In this document: piece by piece, positions 43,230-53,336 of the stretch
Position numbering within the stretch: position 1 is the stretch's first letter
Layout: every line of letters begins with the position of its first letter
Source: an uncultured Paracoccaceae bacterium
GTDB lineage: Bacteria; Pseudomonadota; Alphaproteobacteria; Rhodobacterales; Rhodobacteraceae
NCBI GenBank assembly: GCA_947497985.1
Contig: CANMIX010000012.1
Location: 62,001 to 126,000 of the forward strand
DNA length: 64,000 bases
Reading direction: 5' to 3'
Program-made: the position numbers and the translations under genes
Notes under the pieces: generated by a model
The model's input: only the letters and a program-made list of their open reading frames with translations
Databases searched by the model: none
Told to the model about the DNA's origin: nothing

Positions 43230-44204
43230 CTACTGGATCGAAGGTTCGTCCCCGGCAGCAATCAAATGCAATGAGATGTCGCTCATCTGGATTTCGGATT
43301 CGGCCGGCAGGCTGGCCACCAGCTGCCCATCTACATGCACTTCAATGTTGTCGGAGACTTCGCCTGGGGCATGTATTTCGATTTCCGGCGGAGTTTCCGG
43401 CTCGAACGTCCAAGGAATGACCAGCTGGTCTTCTCCTGTCTCAAAATCCATGATCTCAATCGCGAAACCGTCATCGGCTTGGCTGGCGGCGATTTCATCT
43501 GCGCCTGTGCCCCCGGTGACAATATCGCCTGCCCCGGCAAAGATCGTGTCGTCCCCGGCTCCACCGTTCAAGTAGTCGCGCAGCCCGTCATCATCGCCCA
43601 GCAACAAGTCATTATCGTAGCCGCCAAACAGCGTGTCTTCGCCGTCGCCTCCTTCCAGAGAATCGTCGCCGTCGTTGCCATGTAACGCATCATCGCCCGC
43701 GTCTCCGGACAGCGTGTCGCCGCCCTGACCACCATGAGCCGTGTCGTCACCCTCGCCGCCGTCCAAAGTGTCCGCGCCGTAGTGCCCAAACAGCTGGTCA
43801 TCATCGGCGTCACCTTCCAACAGGTCGTCACCCTCTTCGCCATGTAAAAGGTCGGCGCCGTCCCCGCCGTGTAACGTATCACCCGCCTCAGCTCCAAACA
43901 GCGCATCATTGCCCGCGCCGCCCAAAACCGTGTCCTCGCCCGCGCCGCCGTTGATCTGGTCCGCGCCTTCCAGGCCTTCAATCTGTTCGTCGCCGTCGCC
44001 ACCAGAAATCGTGTCGGCTTCTGCGCTGCCCAAAATCACGTCTATCGGGGTAATATCTTCGTCTGACAACTGGTCAGAATCGTCGTCCGTCGCGGAGCCA
44101 TTCGCCGCGTCAGCATTGTCGGGGGTGTCATCATTTTCCGAACTGTCAATCAACAGCAGGCCGCTGGCGGCGATAAGCGTCATTACCCCGGCAATCATAA
44201 ACAT
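43230..44204 (-). CDS. RTX-repeat calcium-binding protein with N-terminal membrane anchor
   Basis: A 324-residue protein. A hydrophobic N-terminal segment (MFMIAGVMTLIAASGLLLI) is followed by an Asp/Ser-rich spacer and then about ten RTX nonapeptide units of the form GGxGxDxLx (about residues 60-215), which form a calcium-loaded beta-roll. The C-terminal ~90 residues lack the repeats (FAIEIMDFETGEDQLVIPW). RTX proteins are usually secreted by type I systems, but no exporter gene is near. The start at 44204 has CAGGGG upstream; the frame opens at a TTG at 44279. Confidence 0.85.
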   Translation of the reverse strand: MFMIAGVMTLIAASGLLLIDSSENDDTPDNADAANGSATDDDSDQLSDEDITPIDVILGSAEADTISGGDGDEQIEGLEGADQINGGAGEDTVLGGAGNDALFGAEAGDTLHGGDGADLLHGEEGDDLLEGDADDDQLFGHYGADTLDGGEGDDTAHGGQGGDTLSGDAGDDALHGNDGDDSLEGGDGEDTLFGGYDNDLLLGDDDGLRDYLNGGAGDDTIFAGAGDIVTGGTGADEIAASQADDGFAIEIMDFETGEDQLVIPWTFEPETPPEIEIHAPGEVSDNIEVHVDGQLVASLPAESEIQMSDISLHLIAAGDEPSIQ

Positions 44205-44307
44205 CGCGCAAAACCCCTGACCATGCGCCAGCACTGGCGCGATCCAATCTTTAACCTCAAAACAGAATTTGCAAAACAAATAGAGAACATCGGTTAATTT
44301 CCGATGT

Positions 44308-44829
44308 CTACGCGCACCAAATCTGCGGTTTCGTCGCGTAAGAAATATAGAGCGGATGTTTCGGGTGCCCGGCCTTGCTCAACCCCAGATGATGCAGGGG
44401 CCGTCCGGTGGCGCGCAGGATTTCTGCCACGCGTGGACCTTGTGCACGATGTTCGCCGTGGGTGCCCCAGGCACAGATCACCATATGGGCCCAGTCCATA
44501 CCTTCGCGCAGAATGTCCATATTGTCAGGGCCTTCGGGCGCATCAGTTGCGCGCATGTCGCGCGGGTCTGTGGCGCGATAGGCAAAGATATTGGTGGCAC
44601 GAAACCCGCCAAAGCCAAGCGCGCGTGCCCGTCTTTCGCAGCGTTCAATTGTGGGGTCGTTCTGCACCTCGGTCGCTTTGGAGGGGTTCAGCATGATGAA
44701 CATCACCCGCTGACCCGCGGGATCCCAAATCCGGGTCAGGCTATAGCGGTAGGTCTCGCAATCGGAATAGACAGCAGAGGAGGGCGCATCGCCCTTGGTA
44801 TGGTGGCGCGTGATCATATCCCGCGCCAT
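44308..44829 (-). CDS. DUF1643-family protein
   Basis: A 173-residue DUF1643 protein: YRYSLTRIWDPAGQRVMFIMLNPSKATEVQNDPTIERCERRA (shown in part: FIMLNPSKA, NDPTIERC), ATNIFAYRATDPRDM and VICAWGTHG. The family is of unknown function; the conserved LNPS-A-E-ND-T motif points to an enzyme-like fold. It follows truB closely (30 bases) and may be in its transcript. Start choice is uncertain between 44829 and 44817. Confidence 0.85.
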   Translation of the reverse strand: MARDMITRHHTKGDAPSSAVYSDCETYRYSLTRIWDPAGQRVMFIMLNPSKATEVQNDPTIERCERRARALGFGGFRATNIFAYRATDPRDMRATDAPEGPDNMDILREGMDWAHMVICAWGTHGEHRAQGPRVAEILRATGRPLHHLGLSKAGHPKHPLYISYATKPQIWCA

Positions 44830-44859
44830 GCCATGAGTTTTACGCTCGTGCAAGCGGGC

Positions 44860-45768
44860 CTATTGATTGAACACCCGGCTTGGATGCAGGCTGCCGGATT
44901 TGTAGATACCAACGGCGACAGCTTTGCCTTCGATCGAGGCCCAGGCCTCATCACCGTATTCGACGTCATTGTTGGGCATCACCATGCCCGGATTGCCGTT
45001 TTTCAGACGCACGGCACCTTCGGCGGTGCATTTAACTTCGGGCAGGCCGTCCAAACCTTGCTCCAAGGGGCGTAGATAGGTGTCGAGCTCGGGCGTGCGT
45101 TCCATCCGCATCACGTCATCCCATTTCATCCCCTCTTCAACGTCAAAGGGGCCGGACCAGATGCGGCGCAGTACTTTGACGTGGGCATGACATCCCAAAG
45201 CCTCACCCAGATCGCGGGCAATCGACCGGACATAACCGCCTTTGCCGCAAGTCATTTCCAAGACAACGTGATCGGCGTCAGGACGATCAACCAGCACCAG
45301 CTCTTCGACCCACAAGGCGCGCGCGGCCAGCTCGATATCTTCGCCGTCGCGGGCCAGTTTGTAGGCGCGCTGGCCGTCGATTTTTACGGCAGAAAACTTG
45401 GGCGGAACCTGCTGGATTTCACCCAGAAATGGTAACAAAGCATCCTTGATCTGTGCATCTGTCGGGCGTTCGCTGCTTTCGGCAATGACTTCGCCTTCGG
45501 CATCGTCGGTATTGGTCGACTGTCCCAGGCGCACGGTGAACGTATAGGCTTTCATCGCATCGGTAATGAAAGGCACGGTTTTGGTCGCCTCTCCCAATGC
45601 GATGGCCAGAACGCCGGTTGCCTCGGGGTCCAATGTGCCCGCATGGCCAGCCTTTTGCGCCTCCATTGCCCAGCGGACCTTGTTTACAACCGCGGTCGAG
45701 GTCACCCCAGCCGGTTTGTCGATCACCAGCCAGCCGGAAATATCGCGCCCTTTGCGTTTGCGTCCCAT
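44860..45768 (-). CDS. truB: tRNA pseudouridine-55 synthase
   Basis: A 302-residue TruB, which makes pseudouridine 55 in the T-loop of tRNAs. Motifs are canonical: [29 protein letters not shown] (catalytic Asp47), [22 protein letters not shown] (partly), and [24 protein letters not shown] (partly). The start at 45768 has AAGGAC upstream; six codons before it a further in-frame ATG exists. It belongs with rbfA, here with one gene between. Confidence 0.96.
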   Translation of the reverse strand: MGRKRKGRDISGWLVIDKPAGVTSTAVVNKVRWAMEAQKAGHAGTLDPEATGVLAIALGEATKTVPFITDAMKAYTFTVRLGQSTNTDDAEGEVIAESSERPTDAQIKDALLPFLGEIQQVPPKFSAVKIDGQRAYKLARDGEDIELAARALWVEELVLVDRPDADHVVLEMTCGKGGYVRSIARDLGEALGCHAHVKVLRRIWSGPFDVEEGMKWDDVMRMERTPELDTYLRPLEQGLDGLPEVKCTAEGAVRLKNGNPGMVMPNNDVEYGDEAWASIEGKAVAVGIYKSGSLHPSRVFNQ

Positions 45769-45861
45769 TACGTGTCCTTGATGCATGATTTGAGGCGCGC
45801 GGCGTATCCCAAGCCATGCGCCCTGTCAATTCTACATAGCCGCAAATGGATCGGATTTACA

Positions 45862-46617
45862 TCAATCCGCTTTGTCTTCGACGACGCCCACAATAGGACC
45901 CATCATGAACCCGGCATCGCTGCGCCCAACCTGCGGGGCATGCAGTCGCGAGATATTGCCGTCAAAATACAGCGCATTGGGCAATTTCAAATGGTCCCGA
46001 AACAGGCTGCCAAATTGGTGAAACGTCACCGCATTGCGCGAAATGATAAACACTGCGCGTGTCCCATCTGCCGAGGTTCCCACCCCGTTGCGAATGAAGA
46101 ACGACGTCGAATCGGGTAAAAACCGAGGGTGCAACGCGCCATCAATGACCAGCATCGGCCCTGATTGCGTTGCGTATTTGCAGCTTACGCCGCTGTCTCG
46201 GAAGGTCAGTGTTTCAAAAACATCTGCGCGGCCACCGCGAATGCAGAATACCCCGTTGGGCAGCAGGCCGAAATTGCCCGGCCCCGCATTGGGCACCAGT
46301 TTGGCCAGTTCTTCGCCTTGTTCGACAAACAACCCGACCGGTGAGCGATCCGAATGGTACATGCCGGCATTGGTGGCAAAACTCAGCACTTTGCCCTGAT
46401 CCGCCAGCTCCGCATCAAGACGGGAAAAGTGTCCGTGTACGTCGCCGCTGTCATCCTTCAAGAACAGCTGCAGCTGTTCTTGGGTCGCGTCGACCTCACA
46501 TAATGTGTAGCGATTGCCGTCATAGGTCAGATCATCGCACGTAACCGCCGCCGCTGAGTGCGGCGCACCTGCCCAGGCTATGCAGGCGCATAGCAGCAGA
46601 CAGGCCGCGCGGATCAA
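45862..46617 (-). CDS. Phosphodiester glycosidase family protein (DUF2233/NAGPA-like)
   Basis: A 251-residue exported protein. The signal peptide ([24 protein letters not shown]) is followed by a DUF2233 domain: [73 protein letters not shown] and [14 protein letters not shown] (some partly quoted). The eukaryotic prototype uncovers mannose-6-phosphate by removing GlcNAc; the bacterial function is open. It is coupled to rbfA by a 4-base overlap. Confidence 0.88.
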   Translation of the reverse strand: MIRAACLLLCACIAWAGAPHSAAAVTCDDLTYDGNRYTLCEVDATQEQLQLFLKDDSGDVHGHFSRLDAELADQGKVLSFATNAGMYHSDRSPVGLFVEQGEELAKLVPNAGPGNFGLLPNGVFCIRGGRADVFETLTFRDSGVSCKYATQSGPMLVIDGALHPRFLPDSTSFFIRNGVGTSADGTRAVFIISRNAVTFHQFGSLFRDHLKLPNALYFDGNISRLHAPQVGRSDAGFMMGPIVGVVEDKAD

Positions 46618-47009
46618 TCGTCAATATCGCGGCGCACCGCGTCCTGACCCAGCATCCGGCGGGTGTCGTCCATCTGGTCAAAGGTCTGATCCAGCTGGAA
46701 CCGCAGATCGGGTGTATACTTCAGACCCAGCTTCTTGCCGATCGTGCGGCGGATCTCGCCTTTGTTGCGCGCCAGCAGCTGCACAACCTCGTCTTGCCCC
46801 TGTCCACCCAAGGGCAGCACATAGGCGGTTGCGATTTTTAGATCCGGCGATGTGCGCACTTCGCCCACCGTGATCGACATACGGTTCAGGTCCGGGTCAT
46901 GGACATCTCCACGCGCCAGCACCTCGGACAAGGCGCGTCGGATCAGCTCGCCAACACGCAGCTGACGTTGGGAGGGACCGGCACCATCTTGAAATTTGTT
47001 CTTAGCCAT
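46614..47009 (-). CDS. rbfA: 30S ribosome-binding factor
   Basis: A 131-residue RbfA, which helps 16S rRNA 5' processing and late 30S maturation, notably in the cold. It has [29 protein letters not shown] (partly), [18 protein letters not shown] and [22 protein letters not shown] (partly). It heads the unit rbfA, glycosidase, truB, and is divergent from dapB. Confidence 0.95.
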   Translation of the reverse strand: MAKNKFQDGAGPSQRQLRVGELIRRALSEVLARGDVHDPDLNRMSITVGEVRTSPDLKIATAYVLPLGGQGQDEVVQLLARNKGEIRRTIGKKLGLKYTPDLRFQLDQTFDQMDDTRRMLGQDAVRRDIDD

Positions 47010-47098
47010 ATTTCCGATCTATGCGGAATTGCACCCTTTGCCAAGCGCTCCTCGTCGCTGTAGGAGGAATTCAGCACGTTATACAAAGGACCAGAGCA

Positions 47099-47908
47099 AT
47101 GACTGACCTGCCCGGAATTGTGATCACCGGCGCCTCGGGGCGTATGGGGCAAATGCTGATCAAGACAATTCAGCAGAGCGACAAGGCGCGTCTGGTCGGA
47201 GCAGTAGAGCGATCCGGTCACGATTGGGTCGGGCGTGACCTGGGCGAAGCCATGGGGGGCGCGGCCCTTGGGGTTGTTGTCACCGATGATGCATTGGCGG
47301 CCTTCTCCAAGGCCCAGGCCGTGATTGATTTCACCGCACCTGCTGCCACAATCGCCTTTTCCAAACTGGCCGCAAAGGCAGGGTGCGTCCATGTGATTGG
47401 CACCACTGGAATGGCCGATGACGAGATCGCCCAACTGGCACCAGCAGCACAAGACATTGCGATTGTGCGCGCGGGTAACATGAGCCTTGGGGTGAACCTG
47501 TTGATGCAGCTCACCAAGAAAGTAGCGGCTGCGCTGGATGATGATTTTGATATCGAAGTGATCGAAGCCCACCACCACCACAAGGTTGACGCCCCCTCGG
47601 GCACTGCCTTGATGTTAGGCGAAGCTGCCGCCGAAGGCCGTGGCGTAACCCTGTCTGATGTCGAAGACCGCGCTCGTGATGGTATCACCGGCGCCCGCAA
47701 AAAGGGCGACATCGGGTTTTCCGTGATCCGCGGCGGCGACATTGTGGGCGAACATGATGTGTTGTTTGCAGCTGCGGGCGAACGCATCGTGCTGCGTCAC
47801 ATGGCCACCGACCGCGCCATTTTTGCCCGTGGCGCCGTCAAGGCGGCGCTTTGGGGGCAGGACAAGGCCGCTGGTGAATACGATATGGTGGATGTTCTGG
47901 GGCTCTAA
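47099..47908 (+). CDS. dapB: 4-hydroxy-tetrahydrodipicolinate reductase
   Basis: A 269-residue DapB, an NAD(P)H-dependent enzyme of lysine and meso-diaminopimelate synthesis. The nucleotide-binding motif is [14 protein letters not shown] and the substrate motif is [23 protein letters not shown] and [13 protein letters not shown] are also in place. The ATG at 47099 has AAAGGA upstream; the frame opens at 47021. It is divergent from rbfA and convergent with the NIPSNAP gene. Confidence 0.96.
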   Translation: MTDLPGIVITGASGRMGQMLIKTIQQSDKARLVGAVERSGHDWVGRDLGEAMGGAALGVVVTDDALAAFSKAQAVIDFTAPAATIAFSKLAAKAGCVHVIGTTGMADDEIAQLAPAAQDIAIVRAGNMSLGVNLLMQLTKKVAAALDDDFDIEVIEAHHHHKVDAPSGTALMLGEAAAEGRGVTLSDVEDRARDGITGARKKGDIGFSVIRGGDIVGEHDVLFAAAGERIVLRHMATDRAIFARGAVKAALWGQDKAAGEYDMVDVLGL

Positions 47909-47922
47909 ACCCAACGCAACGG

Positions 47923-47952
47923 CGATCCTCGGATTTCACAGATCCGGGGTCG
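47923..47952. terminator. Hairpin at the dapB/NIPSNAP convergence
   Basis: CGATCCT and GGAT pair with ATCC and GGGGTCG (one bulged C). It reaches into the 3' end of the convergent gene. No T-run. Confidence 0.35.
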
Positions 47953-48268
47953 CTCCGAATCCTTCAAACCCTTCGGTTGTCTCAACAACGGATGCCTCGT
48001 AGTGGGCAATCAGAGGCATGACAAAGGGTTCAACCTCTTCTGCCCAAACAGGTCCGTCATAAAACAACTCCTTGATCTGCTCACGTTCAGTAAGGTTGGG
48101 AAACGCGCGCATCCAATGGACCTTGTCGGGATCTTCCAGGTCGCGCATCGGGCCAAAAACAAGCATCCCCGCATCACGTAGGGCCTTGCGGTTCACAGTT
48201 TCAAAAAACCGTATGAACTGTTCCCGTTTGCCCGCATGCAACGTATATCGGCGGATCTCAATAATCAT
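47936..48268 (-). CDS. NIPSNAP-family protein
   Basis: A 110-residue dimeric alpha/beta-barrel type protein of the NIPSNAP family: MIIEIRRYTLHAGKREQFIRFFE (partly), MRDLEDPDKVHWMRAFPNLTER and FYDGPVWAEEVEPFVMP. The frame opens at 48397, but the ATG at 48268 gives the standard IEIRRYTLHAG start. Function unknown. It follows the DUF1674 gene by 19 bases and is probably in the same unit. Confidence 0.88.
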   Translation of the reverse strand: MIIEIRRYTLHAGKREQFIRFFETVNRKALRDAGMLVFGPMRDLEDPDKVHWMRAFPNLTEREQIKELFYDGPVWAEEVEPFVMPLIAHYEASVVETTEGFEGFGATPDL

Positions 48269-48287
48269 GGCGCACTCAGCGGCGGTG

Positions 48288-48488
48288 TCAGAAATCGACC
48301 GCGATGCCTTTTTTCTCCCAATCGCCGAACCGCACCGGTTCGGGGCCATCGCGTCCGCCCAGTTCCGTGGGCAACGGGGCTTCGGCTTCTGCCGCAATAC
48401 GGCGTTCTTCTGCTTCGGCCAAAGCCCGTTGGGCTGCCGGAGGCAGGTCTTTCCATTCGGGTTTGATCTCGGGTGTCTCGTCGGTCAT
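48288..48488 (-). CDS. DUF1674-family protein (succinate dehydrogenase assembly factor 4-like)
   Basis: A 66-residue protein whose C-terminus carries the diagnostic GGRDGPEPVRFGDWEKKGIAVDF (partly quoted) of DUF1674/SDHAF4. In eukaryotes SDHAF4 assists flavination and assembly of the succinate dehydrogenase flavoprotein. The bacterial role is presumed similar. No sdh genes are in the window. It is divergent from the RsmB-type gene. Confidence 0.88.
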   Translation of the reverse strand: MTDETPEIKPEWKDLPPAAQRALAEAEERRIAAEAEAPLPTELGGRDGPEPVRFGDWEKKGIAVDF

Positions 48489-48582
48489 TGACGGGTTCCT
48501 TTATGCTCTGGGCATGATATACGCCGCTCTTCATCAGGAACAAGCAGTTCCCGTATCCACCCGCATCCCAAAGGAGTGCCGG

Positions 48583-49845
48583 ATGTCCGACGCAACTTCC
48601 GCTCGCCGTACAGTGATCCATTTGCTTGATCAGGTTCTAGGCGAACAACGTCTGTTGGCCGAAAGCTATGCAGCAGGGGTATTGGAGCGGCTCGAACCTC
48701 AGGATCGGGCGCGGACCCAACGGTTGGTCGCAGATACCCTGCGTAATTTGGAACGTTGTGACAAAATCCTGTCGAAGTATCTGAAAAAAGCAACGCCGTT
48801 ACACGTGAAAAACGCTCTGCGCCTTGGGGTGTATGAGCTCTGTGCCGGCGGTGCAGCGCACGGGGTGGTCAACACCATCGTCAACATTGTGGCCCGGCAC
48901 AAACGTCACGGCGCGCTTAAAGGTTTGGTGAATGCGGTCCTGCGTAAAGTTGCAGAACACGGGCCCGCCGAATGGGCCAAGCTGCGCACGCCGCGTCTTC
49001 CGAAATGGCTGCGGACGCCCTTGGTGCAAGCCTGGGGCGCCGATGCGATTCGCGCCATCGAAGACGCACATCACGCAGGCGCCCCCCTTGATATTACGCC
49101 AAAATCATCCGGTGCAGCTAACGCGTTAAATGGTGAGGCTTTGCCGACCGGCTCCATCCGATTGCAGGATGCGGCGCAGGTCTCATCCCTCCCTGGATTT
49201 GCCGAGGGGGAGTGGTGGGTGCAAGATGCAGCGGCGTCGATGCCGGCGCGTCTTTTGTCTGCGCAGTCAGGTGAAAACGTGCTGGACCTCTGTGCGGCAC
49301 CTGGTGGGAAAACCCTGCAATTGGCCGCATCTGGTGCCACTGTGACAGCTGTCGATATCTCGGAAACCCGTCTGGGCCGACTGCGCGAAAACCTTGAACG
49401 TACAAAACTGGCGGCCTCGGTTGTTGCGGGTGATGTGCTGGAACAAAGCGGGCAATATGATGCGATCATTCTCGATGCGCCCTGTTCCGCGACGGGCACG
49501 ATCCGACGTCACCCTGATTTGCCTCACGCCAAAGACGGCAGCGACTTTGGCGCATTGATCGACTTGCAGGCGCAGATGCTGGCGCATGCCTGGAGCTTGG
49601 TGAAACCGGGCGGGCGTATGGTGTTTTGCACCTGTTCTCTTTTGCCGGATGAAGGCGAATGCCAAGTCGAAGAGGCGTTGGATATGTTCCCGGACATGTC
49701 AGCTGATCCTTCACCTTTTGCACAGCTCAACGTTGATTCGTCTTGGGTCACCGAAGAAGGCGGCCTGCGCCTGCGGCCCGATTATTGGGCAGAGCGTGGT
49801 GGGATGGACGGGTTTTATATGGCTCTTCTGCGCAAATCTTCTTGA
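48583..49845 (+). CDS. RsmB/NOP-family rRNA cytosine-C5 methyltransferase
   Basis: A 420-residue methyltransferase with an N-terminal NusB-like RNA-binding domain (about 1-130) and a C-terminal SAM domain (about 170-420). SAM motif: VLDLCAAPGGKTLQLA. The two catalytic cysteines of m5C enzymes are in DAPCSATGTIRRHPD and FCTCSLLPDEGE. This is the build of RsmB, which methylates C967 of 16S rRNA. The ATG at 48583 has AAGGAG at 48571-48576. The heparinase-like gene follows after 114 bases. Confidence 0.93.
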   Translation: MSDATSARRTVIHLLDQVLGEQRLLAESYAAGVLERLEPQDRARTQRLVADTLRNLERCDKILSKYLKKATPLHVKNALRLGVYELCAGGAAHGVVNTIVNIVARHKRHGALKGLVNAVLRKVAEHGPAEWAKLRTPRLPKWLRTPLVQAWGADAIRAIEDAHHAGAPLDITPKSSGAANALNGEALPTGSIRLQDAAQVSSLPGFAEGEWWVQDAAASMPARLLSAQSGENVLDLCAAPGGKTLQLAASGATVTAVDISETRLGRLRENLERTKLAASVVAGDVLEQSGQYDAIILDAPCSATGTIRRHPDLPHAKDGSDFGALIDLQAQMLAHAWSLVKPGGRMVFCTCSLLPDEGECQVEEALDMFPDMSADPSPFAQLNVDSSWVTEEGGLRLRPDYWAERGGMDGFYMALLRKSS

Positions 49846-49959
49846 ACGACACGACGGCACAGACTCAACCCCGGTGACTTGGCGCAGGCAGCGCGCTATG
49901 GTCACGGGAAAAGGCCTGCAATTTTACACCTCTAGGCCGGGCGTTGAGACGAATTGAGC

Positions 49960-51702
49960 ATGTCACACTACAGTCGAATTTCGACCAATGGGACGCGATT
50001 TCTGAACCGTTGGTATGCCTATCGTGCGCGTCGGCAACCTTCGGCGACGGGGTTTGTGTCGCAGCCCGAACCGCGCACCATTGGCAGTTTTGCCCGCGGC
50101 CGTCAGCTGGTTGCTGGCAACCTCTTGTTTGCGGGCTATCTGTTGGAATCACAAACAACCGGCCTGTGGGAGGTCGACGCTCCTGATCAGGCATTTGATG
50201 CAGAACGCCATGGGTTTGCCTGGTTGGATGATCTGGCGGCTGTCGGTGATTTGAACGCTCGAAAAAAAGCCCAGACCTGGGTTTGGGGATGGATCGAAGC
50301 GCATGGAACGGGCGGCAGTATTGGGTGGAGCCCTGATCTGACGGGCAGGCGGGTCATTCGCTGGATCAACCACGCTTTATTCTTGCTGGCCGGTCGGGAC
50401 AAAGAGGCCTCGGATGCGTTTTATGCCTCTCTGTCACGCCAGACTTGGTTTTTGTCCCATCGGTGGCAAGGTGCGACACCCGGCTTGCCGCGATTCGAGG
50501 CACTGACAGGTCTGATCTACGCGGGCCTTGCACTGGAAGGGCGCGAGGAGTTGGCAGAACCTGCCATCAAAGCCTTGTCCGAGGAATGCGCCCTCCAAAT
50601 CGATGAGCAGGGCGGCTTGCCGACCCGCAATCCAGAAGAATTGTTGGAAGTGTTCACGCTTCTCACCTGGGCAGCTGCGGCATTAAAGGAGACCGGGCGA
50701 CGGGTGTCTGCGCCACATCTGGCAGCCATTGAACGGATTGCACCAACTCTGCGCAGCCTGCGCCACGCCGACGGTGGACTGGCACGGTTTCACGGGGGTG
50801 GTCGTGGAATGGAAGGGCGGCTGGATCATGCATTGGCCGCAGGACCCACCAGTCGGAGCAAGCCAGAAGGCCTCGCCATGGGGTATGCGCGCCTTTATGC
50901 GCGCCGCACATCGATCATCATTGATGCCGGCCTGCCGCCCACCGGTGTGGCGTCATATAACGCCCATGCCTCAACCTTGGCGTTTGAACTGACGTCCGGG
51001 CGCAGGCCATTGATTGTGAACTGCGGTTCCGGTGAAACCTTCGGCTTGGAATGGCGTCGGGCTGGTCGGGCCACACCGTCGCATTCCACTTTGTGCTTGG
51101 CCGGTCATTCGATGGCACGTCTGGCGCAGCCTCAAAAAATTTCCCGCCGGGAGGCGCTGATTGATGGTCCCAAACGGGTTCCGATCGAGGTGGAAGAGCA
51201 AAGCGACGAGACCAAGATCGAATTGGCTCACGACGGCTATGAGCAAGATTTTGGTCTGACCCATGCCCGTACGTTGGAGCTGAGCGATGATGGACGGTCC
51301 CTCACTGGCGATGATATGTTGCTGGCTCTGGATGAGGCCGGGCAACAACGGTTTGACCGCGCCAAACGCAGCGCTGGGGCCACTGGAATTGGCTATGACT
51401 TGCGATTCCATCTGCATCCGGACGTCGATGCGCGCCTTGATATGGGCGGGGCGGCGGTGTCACTCGCGCTCAAAAGCGGTGAAATCTGGGTGTTTCGACA
51501 GGATGGACGGGGCAATTTGCGTCTGGAACCCAGTTTTTATCTGGAAAAAGGCCGCCTGAAGCCTCGCGCTTCGCAACAAATCATTCTATCTGGCTACGCA
51601 ATAGAGTATGCGACGCGCATCCGGTGGGTGCTGAGCAAGGCCCAAGACACTGCTGTTGCCGTTCGCGACCTCAACCGGGACGAGCCCGATAGTTTTGATT
51701 GA
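49960..51702 (+). CDS. Heparinase II/III-family protein
   Basis: A 580-residue protein. The first half is an alpha/alpha-toroid-like helical region (WGWIEAHGTGGSIGWSPDLTGRRVIRWINH, partly), and the second half (about 325-580) a beta-sandwich typical of heparinase II/III (ASYNAHASTLAFELTSGRRPLIVNCGS, partly; RATPSHSTLCL with a His). No signal peptide is seen at the N-terminus. Family members are polysaccharide lyases, but this Rhodobacteraceae form has no known substrate. It ends 24 bases before purH, so they are probably one transcript. Confidence 0.85.
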   Translation: MSHYSRISTNGTRFLNRWYAYRARRQPSATGFVSQPEPRTIGSFARGRQLVAGNLLFAGYLLESQTTGLWEVDAPDQAFDAERHGFAWLDDLAAVGDLNARKKAQTWVWGWIEAHGTGGSIGWSPDLTGRRVIRWINHALFLLAGRDKEASDAFYASLSRQTWFLSHRWQGATPGLPRFEALTGLIYAGLALEGREELAEPAIKALSEECALQIDEQGGLPTRNPEELLEVFTLLTWAAAALKETGRRVSAPHLAAIERIAPTLRSLRHADGGLARFHGGGRGMEGRLDHALAAGPTSRSKPEGLAMGYARLYARRTSIIIDAGLPPTGVASYNAHASTLAFELTSGRRPLIVNCGSGETFGLEWRRAGRATPSHSTLCLAGHSMARLAQPQKISRREALIDGPKRVPIEVEEQSDETKIELAHDGYEQDFGLTHARTLELSDDGRSLTGDDMLLALDEAGQQRFDRAKRSAGATGIGYDLRFHLHPDVDARLDMGGAAVSLALKSGEIWVFRQDGRGNLRLEPSFYLEKGRLKPRASQQIILSGYAIEYATRIRWVLSKAQDTAVAVRDLNRDEPDSFD

Positions 51703-51726
51703 GCCTGACAAAGGACTGCCACACCG

Positions 51727-53316
51727 ATGACTGATCTCCACCCCGTGCGCCGCGCGTTGCTTTCTGTTTCCGATAAAACCGGTCTTGTTGACCTTGGCAA
51801 AGCGCTTGCTGCGCGTGGTGTTGAGCTGCTCTCAACCGGCGGTTCCGCCAAAACTCTGCGCGACGCGGGCCTGACCGTGAAAGACGTGGCAGATGTCACA
51901 GGCTTTCCGGAAATGATGGATGGTCGTGTAAAAACACTGCACCCCAAAGTGCACGGCGGCCTGCTGGCGCTGCGCGACAATGACGATCACGTTGCGGCGA
52001 TGACCGAACATGGCATTGGTGAGATCGACCTGCTGGTTGTGAACCTCTACCCGTTTGAAGAAACCCTGAAACGCGGCGCAGACTATGCCGAGATGATCGA
52101 AAACATCGACATCGGCGGCCCCGCGATGATCCGCGCCTCGGCCAAGAACCACGGGTTTGTCACCACGGTTGTCGACGTCGAAGACTATGACGCGCTGCTG
52201 GCTGAGCTAGAAGCGAACGATGGTCAGACTTCTTATGCCTTCCGCCAGAAACTGGCGCAGATCGCATATGCGCGCACCGGTGCCTATGACGCGGCTGTTT
52301 CTACCTGGATGGCCAATGCGATTGGTGAAGAAACCCCGCGCCGCCGTGTTTTCGCGGGTGAGGTCAAACAGACCCTGCGCTATGGCGAGAACAGCCACCA
52401 GAAAGCGGCGTTTTACACCGATGGGTCCGAACGCCCCGGTGTTGCCACGGCTGTTCAGCTGCAAGGTAAAGAGCTGAGCTACAACAACATCAACGACACG
52501 GACGCGGCCTATGAACTGGTGGCGGAGTTCAACCCGGCTGAAACTGCGGCCGTTGCGATCATCAAACACGCCAACCCGTGCGGCGTTGCAACCGGCGCAA
52601 CCCTGACTGAGGCTTATCAAAAGGCGTTTGACTGCGACCGTACCTCTGCTTTTGGCGGTATCGTGGCGCTGAACCAACCTTTGGACGCAGCCACTGCGGA
52701 AAAGATTGTTGAGATCTTTACCGAGGTTGTGATCGCCCCCGGCGCGTCGGATGAGGCCAAGGAAATCTTTGCCAAGAAAAAGAACCTGCGCCTGTTGCTG
52801 ACGGACGCGCTGCCGGTCTCTCGTGCAGCTATTACCGCATACAAACAGGTTTCCGGCGGCGTTCTGGTTCAGGACAAAGACGTTGGATACGTTGATCTGG
52901 CTGATCTGAAAGTGGTGACTGAAAAGAAACCAACTGACGCGCAGATGCAGGACCTTCTGTTTGCCTGGAAAGTGGCAAAACACGTCAAATCCAACGCCAT
53001 CGTTTACGTCAAAGGCAGCGCAACCGTTGGTGTTGGCGCCGGTCAGATGTCGCGCCTCGACAGTGCCAATGTCGCCGCAGCCAAGGCAGAACGCATGGCC
53101 GCCGAACTTGGTCTGGACGAAAGCCTCGCCAAAGGGTCCGCGGTTGCATCCGATGCCTTCTTCCCCTTTGCTGATGGTCTGCTGGAAGCCGCAGCCGCCG
53201 GTGCAACCTGTGTGATCCAACCGGGTGGTTCCATGCGCGATCAGGAAGTGATCGATGCGGCAAATGAAAACGGATTGGCCATGGTCTTTACCGGCATGCG
53301 CCACTTCCGCCACTAA
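51727..53316 (+). CDS. purH: Bifunctional AICAR transformylase / IMP cyclohydrolase
   Basis: A 529-residue PurH for the last two steps of IMP synthesis. The N-terminal MGS-like cyclohydrolase domain ([29 protein letters not shown]) is followed by the transformylase ([16 protein letters not shown], with the catalytic Lys-His; [39 protein letters not shown]). Length and motifs are complete. It sits between the heparinase-like gene and lspA. Confidence 0.98.
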   Translation: MTDLHPVRRALLSVSDKTGLVDLGKALAARGVELLSTGGSAKTLRDAGLTVKDVADVTGFPEMMDGRVKTLHPKVHGGLLALRDNDDHVAAMTEHGIGEIDLLVVNLYPFEETLKRGADYAEMIENIDIGGPAMIRASAKNHGFVTTVVDVEDYDALLAELEANDGQTSYAFRQKLAQIAYARTGAYDAAVSTWMANAIGEETPRRRVFAGEVKQTLRYGENSHQKAAFYTDGSERPGVATAVQLQGKELSYNNINDTDAAYELVAEFNPAETAAVAIIKHANPCGVATGATLTEAYQKAFDCDRTSAFGGIVALNQPLDAATAEKIVEIFTEVVIAPGASDEAKEIFAKKKNLRLLLTDALPVSRAAITAYKQVSGGVLVQDKDVGYVDLADLKVVTEKKPTDAQMQDLLFAWKVAKHVKSNAIVYVKGSATVGVGAGQMSRLDSANVAAAKAERMAAELGLDESLAKGSAVASDAFFPFADGLLEAAAAGATCVIQPGGSMRDQEVIDAANENGLAMVFTGMRHFRH

Positions 53317-53336
53317 ACAAACAGGATCGGCGTCAC

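Noticed and set aside
43076-43261. 61-codon minus-strand ORF between the RTX gene and rpsO
   Set aside because: It overlaps the RTX stop and covers the probable rpsO promoter and leader, starts with TTG, and shows no family signature.
43430-44060. Repetitive DNA resembling a tandem repeat or CRISPR-like array
   Set aside because: The periodicity comes from RTX nonapeptide codons in one reading frame; there are no constant repeats with unique spacers.
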